This document shows, piece by piece, positions 17,716 through 27,990 of a stretch of 64,000 bases of DNA. The notes beneath the pieces were generated by a model. It searched no databases. It saw only the letters and a list, made by a program, of their open reading frames with translations, and was not told the DNA's origin. Location: positions 62,001 through 126,000 of the forward strand of contig JAOARX010000034.1 of assembly GCA_025210345.1 (NCBI GenBank). Reading direction: 5' to 3'. Every line of letters starts with the position of its first letter. The first letter of the stretch is position 1. The translations under genes and the position numbers were made by a program. The DNA is from Pelagimonas sp. (GTDB lineage: Bacteria; Pseudomonadota; Alphaproteobacteria; Rhodobacterales; Rhodobacteraceae).

Positions 17716-19160
17716 GGCGTGTCTCCCCATGCTGTGATGAATGGCGCGAGATCGTCTTCGAATCGCCGCCATGCCTCTTTGCGCCCTGCATGAATCGGTT
17801 TGCGAACCTGTTCAAGCGAGAGTGTTTTGACTTTGCCGGATGCTGGCCCGGCGTTCAGACAGGCGTCTTGCCACGCCAATCCGGCGGCAGAAATCAAAGC
17901 GCGAATCTGCGGTTCAGGGTCGGACACCAGGTCTTCGTAGTGAACTTCGTGAATGGCATCCGGCATGCGCGTTTTCCACCAGGTGATCGCCGCGCGGAAC
18001 TCTTTGATCACATGCGCAATATCGGCCAGATCATTGGCATAGCGATGGGTGCCGGGCTTGAAGAGGTTCTTGTAGATCGACAACGCCATGTCGCGGGGGT
18101 CGCGGTGCACGACGATCAGCCGGGTGCCGGGGATGGCGCGGTGCAAGAAGCCGTAAATCAGATGGGACATAATCGCCTTGTCCGTGACCTCAGGGGCCGT
18201 GGACTGGGTGTCGCGGCGCAGCATCGCCTGATAGCGCGCGCCCCAGGCGATCAGTTTTTCCGGGGGGATGTCAGAAATATGGGCTTGCCCCAGCATTTTC
18301 GGTGCAATGGTCAGCCCATGCCCCAATTCACCCCCGGCAGCGACATCGCTATGACGCGCGATGATGGTTTCAACCAGGGTTGTGCCCGAGCGCGGCATGC
18401 CGCTGACAATGATCGGGCGTGTCGGAGTTTCGCAGTCAAGGGGGGTAAAGTCTCCGCCATCTTGTCGGGATTGATACTGCGCCAGCTCACCCGCACGCTG
18501 TTGGCGATCAAAAGGGGCCAATTTGCGCTGCGCACCATTGGCGGCATTCAGGAAGGTAAAAACACGGTCGTCGCGCCCGATATCTTCCATCACCTTGGCC
18601 AGGGCAAACCCCAGATCCATGCGGCCCTGGTCGTTCAAACGCGGATGTTTCCATAGGTCCAGCATCTGGCGAATCAACTGATCCCCTTTGCCCAGCTTCG
18701 TGGTGCCAAGGAACATGCGATACAGCTCGGTCTGTTCGGGATGCTTGCGGATCAGTTTGCGAAATATTTTTTCCGCCTCGTCGAACTGTCCCAACATTTG
18801 CAGCAAATGCGCCTTGTCCGCCTGCGGTTGCAGTGCCTTGGGCGCGCGCTTGGCCGCGCGGGTCAGACAGTCCAGTGCAGCGTCATTTGCACCAAGGGTG
18901 GTAAAGCGTTCTGAGATTTTCGAAAGCAGTGCAGGATTGTCCTGCGACAGGGCGGCCGCGCGTTCAGCGTGATGCAGGCTGGCATCCACGTCGCATAGCT
19001 CAAAGCACAGGCGGGCTTGATGCAGGTGTAATTCCGGGTTGTTTGGCGCCAGCTTGAGAACCTGATCAAACAGGGTGCGGGCCGGGGCAAAATCGCCTGC
19101 ACGAATATGCGCATTGGCGCGATCCAGCAGGGTTTGGGGGGATGTGGCTGGCGTGAACAT
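17706..19160 (-). CDS. TPR-repeat sulfotransferase family protein
   Basis: A 484-residue protein with tetratricopeptide repeats over about residues 8-200 (repeated Ala/Leu/Asp helices such as AGDFAPARTLFDQVL and NPELHLHQARLCF) and a sulfotransferase domain after them. The PAPS 5'-phosphosulfate loop PRSGTTLVE is near residue 253 and the 3'-phosphate motif is in VVHRDPRDMALS. It probably transfers sulfate to a protein or carbohydrate; the acceptor is unknown. No signal peptide is seen. Its stop codon overlaps the start of the YggS-type gene, suggesting cotranscription without a clear functional link. Confidence 0.85.
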   Translation of the reverse strand: MFTPATSPQTLLDRANAHIRAGDFAPARTLFDQVLKLAPNNPELHLHQARLCFELCDVDASLHHAERAAALSQDNPALLSKISERFTTLGANDAALDCLTRAAKRAPKALQPQADKAHLLQMLGQFDEAEKIFRKLIRKHPEQTELYRMFLGTTKLGKGDQLIRQMLDLWKHPRLNDQGRMDLGFALAKVMEDIGRDDRVFTFLNAANGAQRKLAPFDRQQRAGELAQYQSRQDGGDFTPLDCETPTRPIIVSGMPRSGTTLVETIIARHSDVAAGGELGHGLTIAPKMLGQAHISDIPPEKLIAWGARYQAMLRRDTQSTAPEVTDKAIMSHLIYGFLHRAIPGTRLIVVHRDPRDMALSIYKNLFKPGTHRYANDLADIAHVIKEFRAAITWWKTRMPDAIHEVHYEDLVSDPEPQIRALISAAGLAWQDACLNAGPASGKVKTLSLEQVRKPIHAGRKEAWRRFEDDLAPFITAWGDTPWR

Positions 19161-19189
19161 ATGCCTTTGCTAAACCCCAACCCCACAAA

Positions 19190-19216
19190 AGAAAAGAGCG
19201 GGCGCAGTGCCCGCTC
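19190..19216 (-). terminator. Rho-independent terminator of the porin gene
   Basis: GAGCGGGC (19196-19203) and GCCCGCTC (19209-19216) form an eight-base-pair stem with a five-base loop. On the minus strand the stem is followed by TTTTCTTTTG, a strong U-tract. Confidence 0.85.
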
Positions 19217-19245
19217 TCTCTTGATGCCGTGTGGCAAGCAAGTCC

Positions 19246-20274
19246 TTAGAAGGACATTGCCAGACCCAGCGACCAGTTCTGACCAGTGGTCTTGATGCCG
19301 GTCGAGTTGTCTTTGGTTTCCGACGAGCCGAAGCCAGCCTGAGCAACCAGACCGCCGCCCAGATCGTAGTTTACAGCCAGACCAAAGCCCGAAGCGGTGT
19401 CTTTGTTGATGCCGCCCAGGTTGGTGTATGCACCGTAGTTCGCGCCGATCGACAGAGCGTTCATGGTGTAACCTACGCCAATTGCAGCGTGCTGCTGGTC
19501 TTTCGCCCAGGTGTCACGCTTCTGAGTCGAGTAGTTCAGAGCTGCCGACAGGCCGTTTGCAAAGGTTGCGTCGATCGACACACCAGTGGTCGAGCGCTTG
19601 TCTTTGGTCGCTGCAACGCTGTCCGCGTCGTTGGTTGCCTGATGGCCCAGGCCGATGCCCAGATCTACGCCACCCAGCTCGGCGTCGTAACGAACACCCA
19701 CACCCCAGATGGGATCGCCAGCTTTTGCAGCACCGGCTTTGACGGTGTCGTCCAGTTCAACCGACAGGAAGCCGGTGAAGCCCGATGCGCTGTACTGGAA
19801 GGTGGCCAGCTGGCCGCCGTGTGCAACCAAGTCGTGGGTGCCGTCGAGGCCAGCGTTGCCGTTGAAGCCCAGGTGGGTGGTTTCGTTGTCAACGATCGAA
19901 CCGCCAACCAGGTTAACTTCCTGCATGGCTGCGTCGAACGCACCGTCGGTTTCACCGATGGTCAGGCGCATGTTGCCGTAAGCAACCCATGCTGCGATGT
20001 CGTTCGCTGCGGTGGTGGTGATGCCTGCATCTTCCAGGTTCAGCGCGGTGCCGAAGGTCAGGCCGTTGTCAGCTTCACCAGTCATGGTGGCGGTGACGTC
20101 GATGTCGTTGTGGAACTGAGTCACGTTGGTTACTTTGGTCGCAACACCAGCAGCCACGGTGATGGTGTCGCCGCCCATCAGGCCCATTTCGGCGGAAGCC
20201 GAGAGTGCGATGTCTGCAGAAGCGGCGCCTGCGAAGCCGACCAGCGCGGTCGAAGCGATCAGGATCTTTTTCAT
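19246..20274 (-). CDS. Outer-membrane porin
   Basis: A 342-residue beta-barrel channel for small hydrophilic solutes. The signal peptide KKILIASTALVGFAGAASA is cleaved before DIALS near residue 21. The mature part has alternating short strands rich in Gly, Ala, Thr and Asn, few cysteines, and the C-terminal phenylalanine (SLGLAMSF) required for barrel assembly. It resembles the trimeric porins of Rhodobacteraceae in length and composition. The ATG ending at 20274 is preceded by AGGGAAAC; two in-frame upstream ATGs would lengthen the signal peptide. A strong terminator follows. Codon use is highly biased, as expected for an abundant protein. Confidence 0.9.
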   Translation of the reverse strand: MKKILIASTALVGFAGAASADIALSASAEMGLMGGDTITVAAGVATKVTNVTQFHNDIDVTATMTGEADNGLTFGTALNLEDAGITTTAANDIAAWVAYGNMRLTIGETDGAFDAAMQEVNLVGGSIVDNETTHLGFNGNAGLDGTHDLVAHGGQLATFQYSASGFTGFLSVELDDTVKAGAAKAGDPIWGVGVRYDAELGGVDLGIGLGHQATNDADSVAATKDKRSTTGVSIDATFANGLSAALNYSTQKRDTWAKDQQHAAIGVGYTMNALSIGANYGAYTNLGGINKDTASGFGLAVNYDLGGGLVAQAGFGSSETKDNSTGIKTTGQNWSLGLAMSF

Positions 20275-20699
20275 TGTTTCCCTCATGTGTTCAAAAGGCA
20301 CTATCCAGTCGAAGATGACTGTGATGGGCTTTCTATGCGCCTGCCGAGGGGGGCATTGCAAGCGGCGGGAAATATTGGCGCGCAACATCCGCGTCAGTGA
20401 TGCGCAATTGCCACAAAGCCGATGGGCAGGCCGGAAAACAGCGATGATTTGGGCGGTAACCTGCCGAAGGTGCAGGAAATTGCAGGGTGAGGGAGAAAAG
20501 TCGCAGCTGTCTTTCGCGCTGCAAATCCCTGTGTAAGTGACTCTATATATATGGCCATATCTAAAGACCGGGCAAAGGTGGCGTTTGCGCGGGGTGATTC
20601 CGGCGGTTCGGCATATGTGCCACCACCAGAAAGACAGCTTGCCGCCTAAGCGCTGCCCTTGTATGCAGATTTAAACAATCCGTGGTGGGAGAAGACGTC
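20275..20699. other. Divergent intergenic region between porin and DUF3576 gene
   Basis: About 425 bases with no supportable gene. It must carry promoters for both divergent genes. The clear element is the perfect 12-base palindrome ATATGGCCATAT at 20549-20560, inside an A/T-rich run. I could not find a convincing -35/-10 pair for the porin. Confidence 0.45.
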
Positions 20700-21227
20700 A
20701 TGCACAAGTCGCAAATCCTTTTGGGCGTGGGCCTGATGGCCGCCCTGACCCTACAAGCCGGTTGTGGCGTGATGGGGGGGAGCCTGAACGGCGGTAGCCT
20801 TGGGGGCGGCGGCAAGCGTGTGAATACGCCTGATGCCAAGACCATCTCTGATGAGGTTGTCTATCAGGACAAGGCCAAACCCAAGAGCACCCTGTGGGAC
20901 TATTTCAAGGCACGCAACGATCAGGGCCAGCTGGGCGCGGTGAACAAATACATCTGGAACGCCTCGCTTGAGACGTTAGATTTTCTGCCGGTGCAGTCTG
21001 TTGATCCGTTCACGGGCGTGATCACCACCGGATTCGGAACGCCTCCGGGGGGCGGCAAGGCCTATCGCGCGACGATCCTGATCACCGATCCGGCGCTGGA
21101 TGCGCGGTCGCTGAACGTGTCATTGATGACGCGCTCGGGCCCGGCCTCTGCTTCAACGGTCAAGGCTGTCGAAGACGCGATTCTGACGCGCGCGCGTCAG
21201 TTGCGGATTCGCGACGGCCGGATCTAA
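20700..21227 (+). CDS. DUF3576 domain lipoprotein
   Basis: A 175-residue exported lipoprotein. The signal sequence ends in LQAGC, placing the lipidated cysteine near residue 22, followed by a Gly/Ser-rich spacer. The rest matches the DUF3576 family as I recognise it: a LWDYFKARND helix, VNKYIWNASLETLDFLP, then PFTGVITTGFG and a terminal basic ARQLRIRDGRI. Its function is unknown; alphaproteobacteria carry it as a single gene. The ATG at 20700 follows GGGAGAAG. A strong terminator lies just downstream. Confidence 0.85.
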   Translation: MHKSQILLGVGLMAALTLQAGCGVMGGSLNGGSLGGGGKRVNTPDAKTISDEVVYQDKAKPKSTLWDYFKARNDQGQLGAVNKYIWNASLETLDFLPVQSVDPFTGVITTGFGTPPGGGKAYRATILITDPALDARSLNVSLMTRSGPASASTVKAVEDAILTRARQLRIRDGRI

Positions 21228-21253
21228 GCTGGTTTCACTTTTGTGTATGAACG

Positions 21254-21276
21254 GGGCGGCGCAGGCCGCCCTTTTT
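21254..21276 (+). terminator. Rho-independent terminator after the DUF3576 gene
   Basis: GGGCGGC (21254-21260) pairs with GCCGCCC (21265-21271) around a GCAG loop and is followed by five T residues (21272-21276). Confidence 0.88.
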
Positions 21277-21299
21277 CGTTGGCGCCGTGCCAAGCGTCC

Positions 21300-22559
21300 C
21301 TAATCAATCACGGGACGCGCAGGTAGGGTCGCCAGGTTTTCGACCCAGTCGATGTGTTTGGGCAGGCAGACTGTTTGCAAATCATAGGTTTCGCGCACAT
21401 GTGCCCGGGCGTTTTCACCCAGGCGTTGCCGCATGGCAGGATCATCCAGCAAGGTATCCAGCTTGTCTGTCAAAGCCGCGTGATCAAAGAAATCCGTTAA
21501 AATGCCGGTTTCGCCATCTGAAATGGCTTCGCGCACGGGGGCGGTGTCGCTGGCAAGGATCGCGCAACCGGCGCTCATGGATTCGAGCAAAGACCAAGAC
21601 AGGACAAACGGATAGGTCAGGTAAACATGTGCGGTGCTGACCTGCACCATCGACAGGTAGCGGTCATAGGGCACGCGCCCCAGATAGTGTACGCGGTCCC
21701 AATGCGGGGTGGGGATGCGGCCCCGGACTTCGTCGATGAAGATCTGTTTCCAGGTCTGACCTTTCGGGGCTTTGGCGCCATAGCTGACGTCATCCCCGCC
21801 AATCAGCACAACATGGGCATTGGGGCGGCGTTTAAGGATGTCAGGCAGGGCGCGCATAAAGATATGATACCCTCTGTAGGGCTCAAGGTTGCGATTGATA
21901 AAGGTGATCACCTCATCTTCGCAGGTCAGGGTCAGATCCTCGGAAATCTGCAAGCTGGCCGTCGGGTTGGGGCAGACAAGATCCGTGTCGATCCCGTCAT
22001 GGGCGACGGTCAGGCGTTCCTGCCAATGATCCGGAAAGGTCGACGCCTGAAACTGGGTTGGTGACAGGCCTGCATCCATGATCTCATGGTGCAGGCGGTT
22101 GTTGAGGTTCTTCATGCGTATGCGAAACTTGTCCCCTTCGGGATTGCGCGGGGGGAATTCCGGGTCAAAGCCGGAAAATTCGGAGCTCGTCAGGTGATAC
22201 AGCTCGCAATAGAGGCCCAGCCGGGCGTTGGGCCAGACATCTTTCAGGAACATGGATTCGCCCCACCCGTGATGGGCGCAGATCACATCCGGTGTGAATC
22301 CCTTGTCCTTTAGCCCCAGCGCACCGCGATAACAGGAGGTCGCGCGGATCAGCTTGGTTTCGAAATCGGCCAGCCAAGGGTGAATCTTAGGGCTGCTTGA
22401 TCCGTTGATCTCATAGGGCAGCACATGCACGCCCTTCCAGACCTGGGGCTCTTTCACCTTTGGGGTCAGGGCAACGACCTGATGGCCACGGGCCACAAGC
22501 GCAGGCGCGAGGTGTTTGTACTGACCGGGGAAATTTTGGTGAATCAATAGGATATTCAT
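21300..22559 (-). CDS. Glycosyltransferase family 4 protein
   Basis: A 419-residue GT-B fold glycosyltransferase. The N-terminal Rossmann half begins ILLIHQNFPGQYKHLAPAL, typical of sugar-nucleotide GTs that first bind the acceptor. The C-terminal half contains the nucleotide-sugar site: EPYRGYHIFMRALPDIL, HVVLIGGDD, and SLLESMSAGCAILASD, with the conserved glutamate of the E-x7-E region. The acceptor is unknown, but capsule or exopolysaccharide synthesis is plausible. It stands alone between a terminator and the divergent leuS gene. Confidence 0.85.
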   Translation of the reverse strand: MNILLIHQNFPGQYKHLAPALVARGHQVVALTPKVKEPQVWKGVHVLPYEINGSSSPKIHPWLADFETKLIRATSCYRGALGLKDKGFTPDVICAHHGWGESMFLKDVWPNARLGLYCELYHLTSSEFSGFDPEFPPRNPEGDKFRIRMKNLNNRLHHEIMDAGLSPTQFQASTFPDHWQERLTVAHDGIDTDLVCPNPTASLQISEDLTLTCEDEVITFINRNLEPYRGYHIFMRALPDILKRRPNAHVVLIGGDDVSYGAKAPKGQTWKQIFIDEVRGRIPTPHWDRVHYLGRVPYDRYLSMVQVSTAHVYLTYPFVLSWSLLESMSAGCAILASDTAPVREAISDGETGILTDFFDHAALTDKLDTLLDDPAMRQRLGENARAHVRETYDLQTVCLPKHIDWVENLATLPARPVID

Positions 22560-22751
22560 TACAGGTCTCTAACTGCGGGCGTGCTCAATTTAGTTCCAAT
22601 TTGTGGCATTGGTGGGGCCATGATCCAATGAATTTCCAAAGATTCGGTGTGAAACCTTGACCCAAACACCGGTCGTGACCCCGTGGGGCTGGACGAAAGC
22701 GCCCCTTATGCCTATTCCCCTGTGCCAAACAAGCCCGTTTAAGGAAACCCC

Positions 22752-25313
22752 ATGTCGCGTTACGACCCCGCTTCGATCGAGCCGAAATGGCAAGCCGCCT
22801 GGGACCAGGCCCAGACCTTCAAAGCCACCCGTGAGGGCGACAAGCCCAAGTATTACGTGCTGGAGATGTTCCCCTATCCGTCGGGGCGTATCCATATCGG
22901 CCACGTGCGCAACTATACCATGGGGGACGTGATCGCGCGTTATAAGCTGTCGACAGGGCACAACGTGCTGCACCCGATGGGCTTTGACGCCTTTGGCATG
23001 CCCGCGGAAAACGCGGCCATGGCGTCGGGCGGGCATCCCAAGACATGGACCTATGAGAACATCGACACCATGGTCGGCCAGATGAAGCCCCTTGGCTTTG
23101 GCCTTGACTGGTCGCGCATGTTCGCCACCTGTGACCCGGAATACTATGGCCAGCAGCAGGCGCTGTTCATCGACATGCTGGCCAAGGATCTGGTCTATCG
23201 CAAGAACGCGGTGGTGAACTGGGATCCGGTCGATATGACCGTTCTGGCGAACGAACAGGTGATCGACGGCAAGGGCTGGCGTTCGGGGGCCGAGGTTGAG
23301 CGCAAAGAGCTCACCCAGTGGTTCTTTAAGATCTCCGACATGTCGGGCGAACTGCTGGACGCGCTGGATGGTCTGGAAAACTGGCCCGCCAAAGTGCGCC
23401 TGATGCAGGAAAACTGGATTGGCCGTTCGCGCGGGTTGGAGTTCGCGTTCCAACGCACCGATGGTGGCGAAGAAATCACCGTTTACACCACCCGCCCGGA
23501 TACGCTGAACGGGGCCTCTTTCGTGGGGATTTCTCCGGATCATCCGATCTCCAAGGAGCTTGAGGCTGCCAACCCCGAGATCGCGGCCCAAATCGCAGAA
23601 ATGCGCAAAGGGGGCACCACAGCCGAGGCGTTGGAAAAGGCGGAAAAGCTGGGCGTCGATACGGGCATCCGGGTCAAACACCCCTTGAACCCTGATTGGG
23701 AACTGCCGGTCTGGATCGCCAATTTCATCTTGATGGATTACGGCACCGGCGCGATCTTTGCCTGCCCCGCACATGATCAGCGTGACCTGGATTTCTGCCG
23801 CAAATATGATCTGCCGGTCACGGACACCTTCTTTGCGCTGAAAGATCCCAAACCGGTCGAGGCCGAGGCCTTTGTGCCGGCGAAGACCGAAAAGGTGAAA
23901 TGGGTCAATCACTTTGCGGGTCTCGACGAGGCTACAGGCGACGAGGCCATCGACGCCACGATTGATTTCATGGAAGCCAAGGGCCTTGGCAAAGGGGTCG
24001 AAAAGTTCCGCCTGCGTGACTGGGGCCTGTCGCGCCAACGCTATTGGGGCTGCCCGATTCCCATCGTCTATTGCGATGATTGCGGGGTGGTGCCTGAAAA
24101 GAAAGAAAACCTGCCGATCGAATTGCCCTTTGAAAATGGCAATGAACCCATCGATTTCTCGGTGCCCGGCAACCCGTTGGATCGCCACCCCACGTGGCGG
24201 GACACGCCCTGCCCAAGCTGTGGTAAACCGGCCCGGCGGGAAACCGATACGATGGACACATTTGTTGATTCGTCGTGGTACTATGCGCGCTTTACCGCGC
24301 CGCGCGCACAGACACCCACCGATCTGGCCGAAGCGGAATACTGGATGAACGTCGATCAATACATCGGCGGCATCGAACATGCGATTTTGCACCTGCTTTA
24401 TTCGCGCTTTTTCGCCCGGGCGATGCACATCACGGGGCACCTGCCCGAGGCCTCGAAAGAGCCGTTCAACGCGCTGTTCACGCAGGGCATGGTGACCCAC
24501 GCGATCTATCAGACCACCGGAGAGGATGGCCGCCCGGTCTATCACTACCCCGAAGATGTTGAGCTGAAAGAGGGCAAGGGCTTCTTGAAAGACGGGACCG
24601 AGGTCAAGATCATCCCATCCGCCAAGATGTCGAAATCGAAAAACAACGTGGTCGACCCGATGAATATCATCGCGGGCTATGGGGCGGATACCGCGCGCTG
24701 GTTTGTGCTGTCCGACAGCCCGCCCGAGCGCGACGTGGAATGGACCGCCTCTGGCGCCGAGGCCGCGCATAAGCACCTTGGCCGCGTGTTCCGCATCTGT
24801 GCGGATATCGCGGCGGCCTATGTGCCGCCCACCAAAGAGGATGACGCCCTGCTGCGCGAGATGCACAAGGCGATCCACGATGTGACCATGGGCATCGACA
24901 GCTTTGGCTTTAACGCCGCGATTGCAAAGCTTTACGGCTATACCAACGCGATTCACAAATCCAAGGCGGGATCACGGGTCAAACAGCAAGCGGCCAAGGT
25001 TCTGGCCCAGCTGATGTCCCCCATGACCCCGCATTTGGCCGAAGAGCTTTGGCAGATGCTGGGCGGTGAGGGGCTGATTGCCAACGCCGCCTGGCCCGTC
25101 GCAGACAAGGCCATGCTGGTCGAAGACACCGTGACCCTGCCCATTCAGGTCAATGGCAAACGCCGCGGTGAAATCGACGTCGCCAAGGATCTGCCGAAAG
25201 AAGAGATTGAAAAACTGGCGCTGGCACACGAAGCTGTGGTGCGGGCCCTTGATGGGGGCCAACCGAAAAAGCTGATTGTTGTACCGGGGCGAATCGTCAA
25301 TGTGGTTGTCTGA
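22752..25313 (+). CDS. leuS: Leucyl-tRNA synthetase
   Basis: An 853-residue class Ia synthetase that charges tRNA-Leu. The HIGH motif is at residues 48-51 within [11 protein letters not shown], the KMSKS loop at 625-629, and the CP1 editing domain between them (about 225-420) contains the threonine-rich TTRPDT region. The C-terminal anticodon-binding part ends in a region with [15 protein letters not shown]. The length is normal. Its 3' end overlaps lptE by 14 bases, and holA follows, giving a leuS-lptE-holA operon as in many proteobacteria. I see no T-box or attenuator upstream. Confidence 0.98.
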   Translation: MSRYDPASIEPKWQAAWDQAQTFKATREGDKPKYYVLEMFPYPSGRIHIGHVRNYTMGDVIARYKLSTGHNVLHPMGFDAFGMPAENAAMASGGHPKTWTYENIDTMVGQMKPLGFGLDWSRMFATCDPEYYGQQQALFIDMLAKDLVYRKNAVVNWDPVDMTVLANEQVIDGKGWRSGAEVERKELTQWFFKISDMSGELLDALDGLENWPAKVRLMQENWIGRSRGLEFAFQRTDGGEEITVYTTRPDTLNGASFVGISPDHPISKELEAANPEIAAQIAEMRKGGTTAEALEKAEKLGVDTGIRVKHPLNPDWELPVWIANFILMDYGTGAIFACPAHDQRDLDFCRKYDLPVTDTFFALKDPKPVEAEAFVPAKTEKVKWVNHFAGLDEATGDEAIDATIDFMEAKGLGKGVEKFRLRDWGLSRQRYWGCPIPIVYCDDCGVVPEKKENLPIELPFENGNEPIDFSVPGNPLDRHPTWRDTPCPSCGKPARRETDTMDTFVDSSWYYARFTAPRAQTPTDLAEAEYWMNVDQYIGGIEHAILHLLYSRFFARAMHITGHLPEASKEPFNALFTQGMVTHAIYQTTGEDGRPVYHYPEDVELKEGKGFLKDGTEVKIIPSAKMSKSKNNVVDPMNIIAGYGADTARWFVLSDSPPERDVEWTASGAEAAHKHLGRVFRICADIAAAYVPPTKEDDALLREMHKAIHDVTMGIDSFGFNAAIAKLYGYTNAIHKSKAGSRVKQQAAKVLAQLMSPMTPHLAEELWQMLGGEGLIANAAWPVADKAMLVEDTVTLPIQVNGKRRGEIDVAKDLPKEEIEKLALAHEAVVRALDGGQPKKLIVVPGRIVNVVV

Positions 25314-25797
25314 TCGACGTAAATTTCTGGTGGGGGCGCTGGGTGGCGCCCTCGTGCTGGCGGGCTGTGGATTCACGCCGGTCTATGGTCCTCAGGGCGC
25401 GGCGGCGGGTTTGCAAAATGCGATCGCGCTGCCACGGCCGGACGACAAATCCGGCTATCTTCTGAACCGCCGCATCGAAGAGCGCCTGGGCCGGGCCGGG
25501 CCTGATGCGCCCTTGTCGCTCAGCTATTCCTTTAAGGTTGAGACACAGGGGTTCGGGTCGCGGTCCGATGGCAGCACCACGCGCCACCGTCTGATTGGCA
25601 ACCTAAGCTATGTTTTGCGCGGCGATACCGGAGAGAGCCTGCTCAACGGGCGCGTGACCTCGTTTACCGGCTATTCATCGGCGGTATCGACCGTGGCGAC
25701 CCAAGCGGCGGCAAGCGACGCCGAAGAGCGTCTGATCGTGATCTTGTCCGACATGATGATCGACGAAATCCTGCTGGCCGCCCCAGACCTGCCCTGA
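25300..25797 (+). CDS. lptE: LPS assembly lipoprotein LptE
   Basis: A 165-residue outer-membrane lipoprotein that plugs the LptD barrel and aids lipopolysaccharide insertion. The signal peptide with twin-arginine-like [11 protein letters not shown] ends in the lipobox LAGC, Cys at about residue 23, followed by GFTPVYGP, the usual LptE N-terminus. The rest is a small alpha/beta body. The ATG at 25300 lies inside leuS (14-base overlap), consistent with translational coupling; the frame is open a little further upstream without a better site. Position between leuS and holA is the conserved place for lptE, which supports the identification. Confidence 0.88.
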   Translation: MWLSDRRKFLVGALGGALVLAGCGFTPVYGPQGAAAGLQNAIALPRPDDKSGYLLNRRIEERLGRAGPDAPLSLSYSFKVETQGFGSRSDGSTTRHRLIGNLSYVLRGDTGESLLNGRVTSFTGYSSAVSTVATQAAASDAEERLIVILSDMMIDEILLAAPDLP

Positions 25798-25804
25798 CCC
25801 GGAC

Positions 25805-26830
25805 ATGAAGCTCAGCCCCCGCGACGCCAACGGCTTTTTCCAACGCCCCGATCCCCGGATCGCGGGGCTGTTGATCTTTGGCGAAGACACCATGCGCGTC
25901 GCGATGAAACGCCAAGAGGTGATCGCCAATATCGTGGGGCCCGAGGGCGAAGCCGAGATGCGTCTGACCCGGATGAACGGTGCGGATCTGCGCAAAGATG
26001 CGGCGATGTTGCTGGATGCGGTGAAAGAACAGGGGTTTTTTCCCGGGGCCCGCGCGGTGCTGGTCGAAGAGGCCACCGATGGGCTTGCCAAGGCCTTTGG
26101 CAACGCGCTGACCGATTGGCGCGAAGGGGACGCCCAGATCATTGCCACTGCCGGACAACTGACGGCGCGTTCCGCGCTGCGCAAACTGTTCGAAGCCGCG
26201 CCAAACGCCTATGCGGCTGCGCTGTATAACAATCCGATGGGGCGCGATGAAATCCAGGCCGAGTTGAACCGAGCCGGTCTGCAAGAGGTCAGCCGCGATG
26301 CCATGGGCGCGCTTGAGGCGCTTGCGCGTGGCCTGACCCCCGGGGATTTTCGCCAGACCCTTGAGAAAATCGCGCTCTACAAGATCGATGACAACGCGCC
26401 GCTGACCCCACAAGAGGTTGAGCTGAACGCGCCTGCCTCTATCGAGGCCGAGATGGACGAGGTCTTTCATGTGCTGGCCGAGGGGCGCACTGCAGATATT
26501 GCGCCGGTGATGCAGCGTCTGGCCGCGCAGGGTGTCCAGCCCGTGACGCTGTTGATCATGGGCGCCCGCTATTTTCGCACGCTCTATGCGGTGGCCTCGG
26601 CCCATGGTGGCCCGGCGCAGGGCATCCAGAAACTGCGCCCACCCGTCTTTGGACCGCGCCGCGATCGCCTGTTGCGGCAGGCGCAAAGCTGGTCTCTGAC
26701 ACGTCTGGAAGATGCGCTGGGCGTGTTGATGGAGACCGATCTCAAACTGCGGTCTGCCGGGCAAAAGGCTCCGGCCATGGCCTTGGTTGAACGCGCATTT
26801 GTTCGGCTGGCCTATTTGGCGCGGCGTTAA
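25805..26830 (+). CDS. holA: DNA polymerase III subunit delta
   Basis: A 341-residue clamp-loader subunit that opens the beta clamp. The N-terminal AAA+-like domain has no Walker ATPase motif, as expected for HolA, and shows the FFPGARAVLVEEA strand and NGADLRKD region. The middle and C-terminal parts carry the ALEALARGLTPGDFRQTLEKIALYK helices that form the collar. It starts seven bases after the lptE stop. An aspartate/arginine-rich LRPPVFGPRRDRLLRQAQSW stretch near the end matches the HolA collar domain. Confidence 0.93.
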   Translation: MKLSPRDANGFFQRPDPRIAGLLIFGEDTMRVAMKRQEVIANIVGPEGEAEMRLTRMNGADLRKDAAMLLDAVKEQGFFPGARAVLVEEATDGLAKAFGNALTDWREGDAQIIATAGQLTARSALRKLFEAAPNAYAAALYNNPMGRDEIQAELNRAGLQEVSRDAMGALEALARGLTPGDFRQTLEKIALYKIDDNAPLTPQEVELNAPASIEAEMDEVFHVLAEGRTADIAPVMQRLAAQGVQPVTLLIMGARYFRTLYAVASAHGGPAQGIQKLRPPVFGPRRDRLLRQAQSWSLTRLEDALGVLMETDLKLRSAGQKAPAMALVERAFVRLAYLARR

Positions 26831-26880
26831 ACTTGTGCCTCCTGCCGCTTTGACACATCGTGTCGCAAAGGGAGGACTTC

Positions 26881-27477
26881 ATGAGCTACACACTTTACGG
26901 CAAAACCAACACCCGCGCGTTTCGGGTGGTCTGGATGCTTGCTGAACTTGGGCTGGACTATGAGCACGTCCAGGAGGGCCCGCATGGCGCCTCCATCCGC
27001 GAGATCAGCCCGCTGGGCAAGATCCCGGTGCTGAAAGATGGCGATGCGGTGATCCCCGATTCCGGCGCGATCCTGACCTATCTGGCGGACAAACATGGGC
27101 GCTTTACGGCCCCTGCGGGCACGCCTGAACGCGGACAGCAAGACGCCATGACCTTTCGCATTCTGGATGAGCTGGACGCGGTGGTCTGGACCGCGGCGCG
27201 GCACAGCTTTGTCCTGCCGGAAGAAGAGCGCGTGAAAGCGGTGAAAGCCACCTGTGCTGCCGAATTCACCCGCAACATCGCGCGCATCTGTGATGAAATG
27301 AAGGGCGATTATCTGATGGGGGACGAACTGACCGTGCCGGACATTTTGCTGGTGCATTGCAGCAGCTGGGCGCGCATGGCAAAGTTCCCGGAGATGCCCG
27401 AGAATTTCAAACCCTATTTCAAACGCATCAAGGAGCGCCCCGGTTTTCAGGCGGCGGCTGCGAAATCCGCGGGGTGA
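26881..27477 (+). CDS. Glutathione S-transferase family protein
   Basis: A 198-residue two-domain GST. The N-terminal thioredoxin-like half (residues 1-75) contains the cis-proline and SGAILTYL glutathione-binding segment (DSGAIL near 60), and the C-terminal half is all-helical with the N-capping motif in DELTVPDILLVH. The N-terminal TNTRAFRVVW places a possible catalytic Thr/Ser early in the chain. The GST subclass and substrate are not clear. The ATG at 26881 follows GGGAGG. It lies just after the leuS-lptE-holA operon on the same strand and is followed by a terminator. Confidence 0.85.
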   Translation: MSYTLYGKTNTRAFRVVWMLAELGLDYEHVQEGPHGASIREISPLGKIPVLKDGDAVIPDSGAILTYLADKHGRFTAPAGTPERGQQDAMTFRILDELDAVVWTAARHSFVLPEEERVKAVKATCAAEFTRNIARICDEMKGDYLMGDELTVPDILLVHCSSWARMAKFPEMPENFKPYFKRIKERPGFQAAAAKSAG

Positions 27478-27541
27478 CAGGAGGCGGCCCATGTCGCCGG
27501 GATATCAGGCCCCAAGGAGAAACCGGGACAGAAGAAAAGGG

Positions 27542-27566
27542 GCGCGGTTTTCAGACCGCGCTCTTT
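27542..27566 (+). terminator. Rho-independent terminator after the GST gene
   Basis: GCGCGGT (27542-27548) pairs with ACCGCGC (27555-27561) around a six-base loop and is followed by TCTTTG. Confidence 0.7.
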
Positions 27567-27604
27567 GTATGTTCTCTGTATATCAGCCGCGCTTTAGCCC
27601 TGTG

Positions 27605-27919
27605 TCAGGCTTTGTCGGTGACGTTCTCTTTGAACGCCACTTCGAACGCGGCCTGTTTGTCGGCATTGGCGTCGGTTTGATATTTCTCTTTCCACTCGGC
27701 GGTGGACATGCCGTAAAAGGCCACGCGGCCCGCTTCTTTGTCCATCTCGATGCCGCGTTCATTTGCGGCCTCCTGATACCAGCGTGACAGGCAGTTGCGG
27801 CAAAACCCGGCCAGATTCATCATGTCGATGTTCTGCACGTCCAGACGGTCTTCCATCAGGTGCTGTTGCAGGCGGCGAAAGGCGGCGGCTTCGATTTCGA
27901 TGCGGGTCTGGTCGTCCAT
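27605..27919 (-). CDS. DUF1244 domain protein
   Basis: A 104-residue small protein of the DUF1244 family. The marks are a helical N-terminus with AAAFRRLQQHLMEDRLDVQNIDMMNLAGFCRNCLSRWY in which I see only the pieces NIDMMNLAGFCRNC and SRWY as diagnostic, and a later YGMSTAEWKEKY. The two cysteines of FCRNCL are invariant in the family. Function is unknown; crystal-structure studies of relatives place it as a small helical fold. The ATG ending at 27919 is the natural start; the frame extends upstream without a ribosome site. It is cotranscribed with the DUF6868 gene and the N-formylglutamate amidohydrolase gene. Confidence 0.85.
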   Translation of the reverse strand: MDDQTRIEIEAAAFRRLQQHLMEDRLDVQNIDMMNLAGFCRNCLSRWYQEAANERGIEMDKEAGRVAFYGMSTAEWKEKYQTDANADKQAAFEVAFKENVTDKA

Positions 27920-27990
27920 GATGGGCTCCGATCTTGTGGTTTGCTCCTGCGTAGCAAGCCAAAGGTAAGGCGGCAAGCGCGCCCAAGGTC

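Noticed and set aside
22560-22751. A T-box or attenuator ahead of leuS.
   Set aside because: T-boxes are rare in alphaproteobacteria and I see neither the T-box core sequence nor a leader peptide with leucine codons.
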